A stretch of DNA of 22,657 nt from positions 1 to 22,657 of the forward strand of contig CBDUQN010000050.1 of NCBI GenBank assembly GCA_965369375.1. Direction: 5' to 3'. Below, piece by piece: positions 6,736-13,485 of this stretch; position 1 is the first letter of the stretch, and each line of letters opens with the position of its first letter. The position numbers and the translations under genes are program-made. The notes under the pieces were generated by a model that worked only from the letters and a program-made list of their open reading frames with translations, searched no databases and was not told the origin of the DNA. The stretch comes from CBDUQN01 sp965369375 (GTDB lineage Bacteria > Krumholzibacteriota > Krumholzibacteriia > Krumholzibacteriales > Krumholzibacteriaceae).

Positions 6736-7917
6736 ATGGGTGAGGTCGTCATTGCCGGTGCGGTAAGAACAGTAAATGGCAGGTTTCTCGGCGGACTGTC
6801 ATCGTTTTCAGCCCCTCAGCTCGGTAGTTTCACCGTCGCGGAGGCCATGAAACGGGCGGGAATATCGGGTGATCAGGTTGATGAAGTAATCATGGGTAAC
6901 GTCATCGGAGCGGGTCTGGGACAGAATCCCGCGCGGCAGGCGTCGATACACGGCGGTGTCAATGTTGCCGCGGGGGCGATGACGATCAACAAGGTGTGCG
7001 GTTCGGGGCTCAAGGCGGTCGTGCTCGGCACCCAGGCCATCAAGCTCGGCGATGCAGATATCGTGGTTGCGGGCGGTATGGAGAGCATGAGCAGCGCGCC
7101 GTATCTGCTCCGGAAAGCGCGAACGGGGTACCGTCTGATGGACGGGGTGCTCGTCGACGCGATGGTCTACGACGGCCTCTGGGACGTGTTCAAGGACTTC
7201 CATATGGGCAATACCGGAGAGCTCGTCGCTGAGAAGTACAAGGTGGCCCGTGAAGAGATGGATGAATATGCATACAACAGTCATCGCAAGGCGGTGGAAG
7301 CCCACGAGAGCGGCAGATTCAAGGAAGAGATCATGCCGGTGGAGGTCCCGCAGAGAAAAGGGGAGCCGCTCATTATAGACCGTGATGAGGGACCGAGGGC
7401 GAACTCGAGCCCCGAGAGCATGGCGAAGCTCAAGCCGGTTTTCAAGAAGGACGGGACGGTCACGGCCGGAAACGCCTCGCAGATCAGCGACGGGGCAGCC
7501 GCAATGGTTCTCATGACCGACGTGAAGGCGAAGGAGCTCGGTGTTGCGCCGCTCGCACGGGTAACCGGATATGATACGGGCGGACTCGAGCCCGAATGGG
7601 TAATGATGGCGCCGACGGTGGCCGTTACCAAATTAATGAAAAAGACGGGGCAGAAGCTCGAGGATTTCGATCTTTTCGAGCTCAACGAAGCCTTCGCCGT
7701 TCAGGCGTGTGCCGTCACGAAAGAGCTCGGATTGGACCCGGAAAAGGTGAACATTCATGGTGGAGCCGTCGCCCTCGGACATCCGATCGGCTGCTCGGGA
7801 GCGAGGATTCTTGTAACGCTCATATACGCACTGAAGCAGACTGGGGGCGCCAAGGGACTCGCAACACTCTGTCTCGGCGGCGGAAACGCCGTTGCGCTCA
7901 GTATAGAACTGCTCTAG
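6736..7917 (+). CDS. atoB: Acetyl-CoA acetyltransferase (thiolase II)
   Basis: The enzyme interconverts two acetyl-CoA with acetoacetyl-CoA plus CoA. The 393-aa length is standard. The acyl-accepting Cys88 lies in NKVCGSGLKAV, the His349 region is GGAVALGHPIGCSGAR, and the second active-site Cys379 is in CLGGGNA. AAGGAGG (6721-6727) is well placed. A 92-nt gap separates it from icmB. It contains TTGACT but no convincing -10, so an internal promoter is possible though not shown. The next gene, hydroxybutyryl-CoA dehydrogenase, begins 15 nt after the stop. The pair covers the C2-C4 end of butyryl-CoA metabolism in either direction, which fits a neighbour acting on butyryl/isobutyryl-CoA better than one acting only on methylmalonyl-CoA. 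Confidence 0.93.
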   Translation: MGEVVIAGAVRTVNGRFLGGLSSFSAPQLGSFTVAEAMKRAGISGDQVDEVIMGNVIGAGLGQNPARQASIHGGVNVAAGAMTINKVCGSGLKAVVLGTQAIKLGDADIVVAGGMESMSSAPYLLRKARTGYRLMDGVLVDAMVYDGLWDVFKDFHMGNTGELVAEKYKVAREEMDEYAYNSHRKAVEAHESGRFKEEIMPVEVPQRKGEPLIIDRDEGPRANSSPESMAKLKPVFKKDGTVTAGNASQISDGAAAMVLMTDVKAKELGVAPLARVTGYDTGGLEPEWVMMAPTVAVTKLMKKTGQKLEDFDLFELNEAFAVQACAVTKELGLDPEKVNIHGGAVALGHPIGCSGARILVTLIYALKQTGGAKGLATLCLGGGNAVALSIELL

Positions 7918-7932
7918 GGAAGGGAGAACCCG

Positions 7933-8790
7933 ATGGCAATAAAGAAGGTCGCCGTTATCGGCGCAGGCACTATGGGAAACGGCATAGCCCAGGTTTTTGC
8001 GCAAAACGGTTATCCCGTGATCATGATCGACATCAAGAAGGAATTCATCGATAAAGGATTGGCAGCCATAGAGAAAAGTCTGTCACGCCTGATCAAGAAG
8101 GAAGTGATAGACGAGGCGACGAAGAGCGAGATTGTAAAGCGGATTACTACATCGACGAAGCTCGATGCGGCATCCGGCGCCGACCTCGTTATCGAGGCGG
8201 TCTTCGAAAGCTTCGAAGTGAAGGAGCAGGTGTTCAAGGAGCTCGACAGGGCGTGCGGGAAGAAAACGATATTTGCGAGCAATACCTCGTCTATTTCGAT
8301 GACTGCAATAGCGGCGACAACCTCCCGGCCGGAGAAGTTCATCGGTATGCACTTCATGAATCCCGTTCCCGTAATGAAGCTTGTCGAGGTCATCCGCGGC
8401 CTGGCAACGGACGATGATACGACGCAGGCAATTGTCGAGCTCAGCGAGAAACTCGGCAAAGTTCCCGTAGAGGTCAATGATTACCCCGGATTTGTCTCGA
8501 ACAGGCTTCTCATGCCGATGATCAATGAGGCGGTTTACTGTCTCATGGAAGGTGTTGCGACGGCCGAGGCCATTGACAGCGTGATGAAACTCGGGATGGC
8601 GCATCCGATGGGTCCGTTGGCGCTCGCCGATCTCATCGGGCTTGATGTGTGTCTTAATATCCTCAAGGTGCTGCACGATGGCTTGGGGGATTCGAAGTAC
8701 CGGCCGTGTCCGCTGCTCAAGAAGATGGTGGCCGCCGGATATCTCGGACGCAAAACGGGCCGTGGCTTCTACAATTACCGGGAAGGGTAG
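7933..8790 (+). CDS. hbd: 3-hydroxybutyryl-CoA dehydrogenase
   Basis: The enzyme interconverts acetoacetyl-CoA and (S)-3-hydroxybutyryl-CoA. It has 285 aa, typical of stand-alone Hbd/PaaH enzymes. The N-terminal dinucleotide fold carries GAGTMG (10-15). The acidic Asp33 at the end of strand 2 favours NAD over NADP. NTSSIS (117-122), catalytic His140 in GMHFMNPVP and the VNDYPGFVSNR helical domain follow. It is preceded by an AGGGAGA ribosome-binding site just after the thiolase stop. It is the last gene of the plus operon. The downstream 82 bp (8791-8872) before the opposing epimerase gene contain only a weak CGGAA/TTCCG stem. No crotonase or acyl-CoA dehydrogenase gene is present, so the crotonyl-CoA and butyryl-CoA steps must be encoded elsewhere. 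Confidence 0.94.
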   Translation: MAIKKVAVIGAGTMGNGIAQVFAQNGYPVIMIDIKKEFIDKGLAAIEKSLSRLIKKEVIDEATKSEIVKRITTSTKLDAASGADLVIEAVFESFEVKEQVFKELDRACGKKTIFASNTSSISMTAIAATTSRPEKFIGMHFMNPVPVMKLVEVIRGLATDDDTTQAIVELSEKLGKVPVEVNDYPGFVSNRLLMPMINEAVYCLMEGVATAEAIDSVMKLGMAHPMGPLALADLIGLDVCLNILKVLHDGLGDSKYRPCPLLKKMVAAGYLGRKTGRGFYNYREG

Positions 8791-8872
8791 GGGATAACGT
8801 TTCAAGCGCCCTGGGGACGAAAAACAATAAAGGCACGCGGAAATCGATTCCGTCTGTCTTTGTCCATATGCA

Positions 8873-9280
8873 TTACTTTTCGGAGAGCTCGATCAAAACA
8901 CCGCTCGTCGACTTCGGGTGGATGAACGCAACGAGCTTTCCTTCTGCACCGGGCCGCGGCTCTGCGTCTATCATTCGCATACCGATTTCGGTGAGTTCCC
9001 GCATGACCTTTTTGATATCGCTGACTTCGAAGCATATGTGATGAACGCCGGGTCCGTGGCGTTCGACGAATTTGCTCACCGGACCGTCCTCGCCGATACC
9101 TTCGAGGAGCTCGATACTTGTGTTGCCGGTTTCGAGAAAAGCCACCTTCACCTTTCTCTCGGGCAATGTCTTTTCGCCCGTGCATTCCAGTCCGAGTATG
9201 TCGCAATAGACCTTTCTCGCTTCTTCCAGGTCCCCGACGGCGATTCCAATATGATGGATCTCTTCGAGTCGCTGCGGCAT
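8873..9280 (-). CDS. mce: Methylmalonyl-CoA epimerase (VOC family)
   Basis: The enzyme interconverts (2S)- and (2R)-methylmalonyl-CoA, linking the carboxylase product to the mutase substrate. The start at 9280 is chosen because AAGGAGGT (complement of 9287-9294) lies 6 nt upstream. The ATG at 9298 overlaps that site. This gives 135 aa with two VOC (glyoxalase-fold) repeats. Likely metal ligands are His10, Glu57, His81 (in GVHHICFEV) and Glu131 (in VLIELSEK), which fits the epimerase pattern. It is the last gene of the minus-strand operon, 66 nt after the mutase stop, and faces hbd tail to tail. Confidence 0.93.
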   Translation of the reverse strand: MPQRLEEIHHIGIAVGDLEEARKVYCDILGLECTGEKTLPERKVKVAFLETGNTSIELLEGIGEDGPVSKFVERHGPGVHHICFEVSDIKKVMRELTEIGMRMIDAEPRPGAEGKLVAFIHPKSTSGVLIELSEK

Positions 9281-9346
9281 TTCACGACCTCCTTGCATGC
9301 ATCCGAATGTTTTTCGACCTTCCGCCGGCTCTCTTTCGCGTTGCGT

Positions 9347-11029
9347 TTAACGATCTCGATCCGTCCTCGAACCGGCGCTGTACCGTCCGAATACGGACTC
9401 GAGTGTGAGTGAAATCTCGCCGAGCGTGCAGCGGCCCTTGACGGCCGCTATGATCGGCGTCATGAGGTTCGTTGTGCCGGAGGCGGCTGTTTCAACATCA
9501 GAGAGCAGGTGCTGCACGTCGGTGTTGTCCCGTTCTCCCTTGAACCGTTCGAGATTCTTCCGCTGCCGCTCTGAGACGCCGGCATCGATGCTGAATTTAC
9601 CCGTATGGGGAAAGGCCTCATCCGTGTACTTGTTCAATCCGACGACCGTCGTTGTGCCTTCCTCGATCGATTTCTGGTAGAGGTACGCGCTCCGCTCTAT
9701 CTCTCTTTGCGGAAATTGTGCTTCTATCGCCTTGATCATACCGCCCATATCCTCGGTTTTCTTCATGAGTGCGAGTATTTTCTCTTCGAGCCGGTCGGTG
9801 AGATTCTCAACGAAGTAACTGCCGCCGAGAGGATCGATCGTGTCACATACGCCCGATTCCTCGGCGATCACCTGCTGCGTTCTGAGCGCCGTCAGCGCGG
9901 CCTCCTGGGAGGGAAGGCTGAGCGCTTCGTCTTTCGAATTCGTGTGCAGGGACTGCGTACCGCCGAGGATGGCCGCGAGCGCCTGGAGTGTTACGCGGAC
10001 GACATTGTTTTCTATCTGCTGAGCCGTCAGGCAGCATCCGGCGGTCTGCGTGTGGAAACGAAGCAGGCAGGAGCGGTCGTCGGCGGCGCTGAATCGATCC
10101 TTCATGAGACGCGCCCAGATGCGGCGCGCCGCTCTGAATTTCGCCACCTCTTCGAGGACGTTATTATGGACGCCGAAGAAGAAAGAGAGGCGGGGAGCGA
10201 AATCATCGACTTTCAAACCCGCATCGATCGCCGCTTCGACGTACGCCACCGCATCGGAGAGTGTAAAGGCTATCTCCTGAACGGCCGTCGAGCCGGCTTC
10301 GCGGATATGATACCCGCTGATGCTGATAGTGTTCCACGAGGGCGTGTTTTCCCTGCACCATCCAAAGATGTCGGTCACGATCCTCATCGACGGGCCCGGC
10401 GGGTAGATGTAGGTTCCCCGCGCGAAGTATTCTTTGAGAATATCGTTCTGAATCGTGCCGGAGATCTTTTCGAGCGGCACGCCGGTTTCTTCGGCGAGGG
10501 CCACGTACATGGCGAGCAGGATCCCGGCCGTGGCGTTTATCGTCATCGATGTGCTGACCCGATCGAGCGGTATGCCGCTGAGCAGCTTTCTGAAGTCATC
10601 GATTGAATCTATTGCTACTCCCACTCTTCCGACCTCGCCTTCGGCAATGGGATGATCGGAGTCATACCCCATCTGCGTCGGGAGGTCGAAGGCGACGGAG
10701 AGTCCCGTTTGACCCTGATCGAGGAGGTAGCGGAAGCGTTTGTTCGTTTCCTCGGCGGATCCGAAGCCGGCGTATTGTCTCATCGTCCAGAGTCTGCCAC
10801 GGTACATCGTCGGATAAACACCGCGTGTGAAGGGGAATGTGCCGGGATAACCGATTTTCTTTCCATACATCGATTCGGGTGCGTCGAGCGGGGTGTAGAG
10901 GGGATCGATGCTGATATCGGATGTCGTCGAGAAGCCGGTCATTCGCTCGCCCCGTTTGTCTTTGAACGGTGCATACGTCTTCTCCAGCCATTCTCTATGG
11001 GGATCTTTGAAATTCCTGCCGTTCTTCAT
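9347..11029 (-). CDS. mcmA: Methylmalonyl-CoA mutase large (catalytic) subunit
   Basis: The enzyme converts (R)-methylmalonyl-CoA to succinyl-CoA with adenosylcobalamin. It has 560 aa and holds only the substrate-binding barrel. RGVYPTMYRGRLWTMRQYAGF has Tyr86 and GTIQNDILKEYFARGTYIYP has Arg204. These align with Tyr89 and Arg207 of Propionibacterium MCM, the pair that reads the methylmalonyl carboxylate. The SISGYH His is also present. It is clearly paralogous to the plus-strand large subunit but keeps the canonical pair. Its neighbours, a carboxyltransferase upstream and the epimerase downstream, complete the propionyl-CoA route. No B12-binding subunit is encoded in this operon, so it must borrow one, possibly that at 6239-6643. 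A modest AAAGG ribosome-binding site precedes the ATG. Confidence 0.93.
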   Translation of the reverse strand: MKNGRNFKDPHREWLEKTYAPFKDKRGERMTGFSTTSDISIDPLYTPLDAPESMYGKKIGYPGTFPFTRGVYPTMYRGRLWTMRQYAGFGSAEETNKRFRYLLDQGQTGLSVAFDLPTQMGYDSDHPIAEGEVGRVGVAIDSIDDFRKLLSGIPLDRVSTSMTINATAGILLAMYVALAEETGVPLEKISGTIQNDILKEYFARGTYIYPPGPSMRIVTDIFGWCRENTPSWNTISISGYHIREAGSTAVQEIAFTLSDAVAYVEAAIDAGLKVDDFAPRLSFFFGVHNNVLEEVAKFRAARRIWARLMKDRFSAADDRSCLLRFHTQTAGCCLTAQQIENNVVRVTLQALAAILGGTQSLHTNSKDEALSLPSQEAALTALRTQQVIAEESGVCDTIDPLGGSYFVENLTDRLEEKILALMKKTEDMGGMIKAIEAQFPQREIERSAYLYQKSIEEGTTTVVGLNKYTDEAFPHTGKFSIDAGVSERQRKNLERFKGERDNTDVQHLLSDVETAASGTTNLMTPIIAAVKGRCTLGEISLTLESVFGRYSAGSRTDRDR

Positions 11030-11053
11030 CCGCTAACCTTTCTTGACTCAGAT

Positions 11054-11084
11054 GGAATCACCGAAGGCGTTAGTGATGGATTCC
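11054..11084 (-). other. Small intercistronic stem-loop between pccB-like gene and mutase gene
   Basis: GGAATC (11054-11059) can pair with GATTCC (11079-11084). An alternative inner pairing joins ATCAC (11057-11061) with GTGAT (11073-11077). It lies in the 76-nt gap of the minus-strand operon. No T-run follows, so an mRNA-processing or stability element is more likely than a terminator. It may be chance. Confidence 0.2.
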
Positions 11085-11105
11085 GCGTGCAATCTCTCGA
11101 GCGCT

Positions 11106-12659
11106 CTACAGAGGAATGTTTCCGTGCTTCTTCGGTGGAAGCTGCTGGCGCTTGTTGAGGAGGTTCTCCAGTGCGTGTATTATCATCGGCCGTGTTGCTT
11201 CCGGCATGATAACGTCATCGAGAAAGCCGAGATTCGCGGCTATATATGGATTGGCAAATGCGTCGGTATACTGATCGATGTATTTTTTCCGTTCGGCCGC
11301 CGCGTCTTCGGCGGATTCGATCTCCTTTCGGTATAGGATGTTAACCGCGCCTTCCGCACCCATGACGGCCAGCTCCGCTGTCGGCCATGCCACGTTGTAG
11401 TCGGCCCGGATATGCTTGCTCGACATGACGCAGTATGCGCCGCCGTATGCCTTTCTCGTGATGACGGTGATCTTGGGAACGGTCGCCTCGCAGTATGCGA
11501 AAATGAGTTTGGCCCCATGTTTAATGATGCCCCCCCATTCCTGATCGGTTCCCGGAAGGAATCCGGGAACATCCTCGAATGTAATAATGGGTATGTTGAA
11601 CGCGTCGCAGAAACGAACAAACCTGGCTCCCTTGTTTGAGGAATCGATGTCGAGAACACCTGCAAGGTGCATAGGCTGATTGGCGACGATGCCCACGACG
11701 TGTCCGTTTAGCCGCGCGAAGCCGACAACGATATTCTTGGCCCACAATGACTGTACCTCCAGAAATCCCCCGTCGTCGGCGATAACTTGGATGACATCCT
11801 TGATATCGTAAGGTGCGCGGGGATCTTCGGGGACTATCTCGTTGAGCTCCGCATCCTGACGGCCGGGATCGTCTCGGGGGGTCTGATAGGGAGGATCTTC
11901 GAGGTTGTTCTGGGGAAGGTACGAGAGCAGATCGATGATCAAATCAATGCATTCATCGTCGTCATCGGCGATGAAATGGGCAACACCGCTCTTGCTGTTA
12001 TGCGTGAGGGCCCCTCCGAGCTCCTCGAATGTTACATCCTCGTGCGTGACATTCTTGATCACGTTGGGACCGGTAATGAACATGTGGCTTGTTTCGTTTA
12101 CCATGACGATGAAATCGGTCAGCGCGGGAGAATAGACGGCCCCGCCGGCGCTCGGACCCATAATTGCCGAAATCTGAGGGATAACACCCGAGGCGAGCGT
12201 GTTCCGCAAGAATATATCTGCATAGCCGCCGAGACTCGCCACCCCCTCCTGTATCCTCGCCCCGCCGCTGTCACACAGACCGACTATCGGCGCGCCGCTT
12301 TCCATTGCGAGATCCATCAACCGAACGATCTTTGCTCCGTTTGCAGCGCTCAGGCTGCCACCGAATACGGTGAAATCCTGCGCAAAGGCGTAGATATTCC
12401 GCCCATTGATGAGTCCGTGCCCGCAGACGACACCGTCGCCGATGATCTTTTTTTCCGCCATTCCGGGCCAGGTGCTGTTGTGCGTGACAAACACGCCGAG
12501 CTCCTGGAACGATCCTTCGTCGAATAGCAGGTGGATGCGTTCGCGTGCGGTCAAACGTCCGGATTCATGTAACTTTTCTATGCGTGCCTTGCCGCCGCCG
12601 AGGCGCGCCTGCTCTCGTAACTTGGCCAGATATTCGTACTTTTCCTTTTTCGATTTCAA
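11106..12659 (-). CDS. pccB: Acyl-CoA carboxyltransferase, propionyl-CoA carboxylase beta / methylmalonyl-CoA decarboxylase alpha type
   Basis: The product moves CO2 between carboxybiotin and propionyl-CoA. It has 517 aa with both crotonase-like halves. The N-terminal half has GGKARIEKLHESGRLTARER, CDSGGARIQEG and the oxyanion loop MGPSAGGAVYSPALTDF. The C-terminal half has DVPGFLPGTDQEWGGIIKHG, RKAYGGAYCVM and WPTAELAVMGAEGAV. The start is a TTG at 12659, supported by AAGGAGG (complement of 12668-12674) at 8 nt spacing. It is the first gene of the minus operon, followed by the mutase and epimerase. No biotin carboxylase, biotin carrier or sodium-pump membrane subunit is present. The sequence therefore cannot settle between a propionyl-CoA carboxylase (favoured by the neighbours) and a methylmalonyl-CoA decarboxylase subunit. 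Confidence 0.93.
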   Translation of the reverse strand: MKSKKEKYEYLAKLREQARLGGGKARIEKLHESGRLTARERIHLLFDEGSFQELGVFVTHNSTWPGMAEKKIIGDGVVCGHGLINGRNIYAFAQDFTVFGGSLSAANGAKIVRLMDLAMESGAPIVGLCDSGGARIQEGVASLGGYADIFLRNTLASGVIPQISAIMGPSAGGAVYSPALTDFIVMVNETSHMFITGPNVIKNVTHEDVTFEELGGALTHNSKSGVAHFIADDDDECIDLIIDLLSYLPQNNLEDPPYQTPRDDPGRQDAELNEIVPEDPRAPYDIKDVIQVIADDGGFLEVQSLWAKNIVVGFARLNGHVVGIVANQPMHLAGVLDIDSSNKGARFVRFCDAFNIPIITFEDVPGFLPGTDQEWGGIIKHGAKLIFAYCEATVPKITVITRKAYGGAYCVMSSKHIRADYNVAWPTAELAVMGAEGAVNILYRKEIESAEDAAAERKKYIDQYTDAFANPYIAANLGFLDDVIMPEATRPMIIHALENLLNKRQQLPPKKHGNIPL

Positions 12660-12739
12660 TGAGTTTTCCTCCTTGGGAGGTTTATGGTTTCAATTCGGGA
12701 TGCACACGCCGGCCGGAAATCGCCGTGTTATGCAGGCCT

Positions 12740-12768
12740 ATTCTATGAGAAGAAAAGGGCAGGGTCAA
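12740..12768 (-). promoter_or_regulatory. Sigma70-type promoter of the propionyl-CoA operon
   Basis: On the minus strand TTGACC (12763-12768) and TAGAAT (12740-12745) are separated by exactly 17 bp. Each matches consensus at 5 of 6 positions. Transcription would start near 12733, about 70 nt before the TTG start codon of the carboxyltransferase. An imperfect palindrome immediately downstream (about 12700-12733, TGCACACG against CGTGTTATGCA) could be an operator. Confidence 0.6.
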
Positions 12769-12827
12769 TCGGAATATGGAAGTGATTGTTCAAACGAGGA
12801 TAACCGCTCGAGCCGATATAAAATACA

Positions 12828-12856
12828 TTGTAATCGGGACCTGTTGGTACTATTAT
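12828..12856 (+). promoter_or_regulatory. Sigma70-type promoter of the lipoprotein-protease operon, overlapped by a palindrome
   Basis: TTGTAA (12828-12833), a 17-bp spacer and TATTAT (12851-12856, 5 of 6) point toward the lipoprotein gene. ACTAT-TATTT-ATAGT (12849-12863) is a perfect inverted repeat covering the -10 and is a candidate repressor site. Together with the minus-strand promoter at 12740-12768 it accounts for the 265-bp divergent gap 12660-12924, in which I see no gene. Confidence 0.5.
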
Positions 12857-12924
12857 TTATAGTGAATTGAAACACTTGCCTTCAAAGGTGTGGCGTATCT
12901 TCTTTACCACAGGAGGATGTAAAA

Positions 12925-13485
12925 ATGATTCGCAAAACACCGGCTTCGATTTTGTCGGTCATGCTGCTCGCCGTCCTGCTCGCCTGCTCGTGCGCGAAAA
13001 AGGAGGAGCAGGAGAAACAGGATGCGGAGCATAAGCACGTCATCCAATACATCGAAGAGGATGTGAGCTTCGGCATCTTTTTCGATCCCGAGGGGACGAA
13101 GCGCACGCTCGAGCTCGGACCGAAAGAGAGAGAGTTCACTATTTATATATTTATACATTTCCCCGAGTACCTGGAGATCAATGCGGCCGAATTCAGACTG
13201 GAATTGCCGGAGGGCGTCGAGATTACGAATGACAAATATTACGAAAAGAGGAACTTATCGATGGGTCGTTTCGACCCTGGCATCAGCGAGGCATTTCCGT
13301 GTGTCACCGGTCCCAAGATCCTGCTTCATACACTGAGCCTGCAGGCAAAGGGGAAGCTCGAGAACGCCGTTCTATCGATACTTCCTCATGAAAGCAGCGA
13401 ACAGGTTGCGGTTACGAAATGCGCTGAAGGATATCCGGTGATAAAGGCATCGGCGTATCTTGCCGTCGTCAATCCGGACGAATAA
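12925..13485 (+). CDS. Lipoprotein of unknown function
   Basis: AGGAGG sits close upstream. The 186-aa product starts with a lipoprotein signal peptide. Arg/Lys near the N-terminus is followed by a hydrophobic run and lipobox LLAC, with Cys21 as the probable acylated residue (a second Cys follows at 23). A charged, Lys/Glu-rich linker then leads to a compact beta-rich domain containing REFTIYIFIHFPE and AAEFRLELPEGVEI. The latter resembles cohesin-like or transthyretin-like sandwiches, but I do not recognise a family. The last codon overlaps the start of the M6 protease gene (TAATG), implying translational coupling and perhaps a shared surface function. Confidence 0.8.
   Translation: MIRKTPASILSVMLLAVLLACSCAKKEEQEKQDAEHKHVIQYIEEDVSFGIFFDPEGTKRTLELGPKEREFTIYIFIHFPEYLEINAAEFRLELPEGVEITNDKYYEKRNLSMGRFDPGISEAFPCVTGPKILLHTLSLQAKGKLENAVLSILPHESSEQVAVTKCAEGYPVIKASAYLAVVNPDE

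Noticed and set aside
8838..8852. CGGAA-N5-TTCCG stem between the converging hbd and mce genes as a bidirectional terminator
   Set aside because: Only five pairs and an interrupted T-run follow, too weak to call a terminator.
9605..10606. Long plus-strand open frame (333 codons) opposite the methylmalonyl-CoA mutase
   Set aside because: Shadow of a clearly recognisable mutase on the minus strand, with no motifs and Arg-rich low-complexity composition.
1177..12659. Very frequent CTCGAG/CTCGAT words suggesting a repeated site
   Set aside because: They fall in frame as Leu-Glu or Leu-Asp codons in many genes, so they reflect codon preference rather than a dispersed element.
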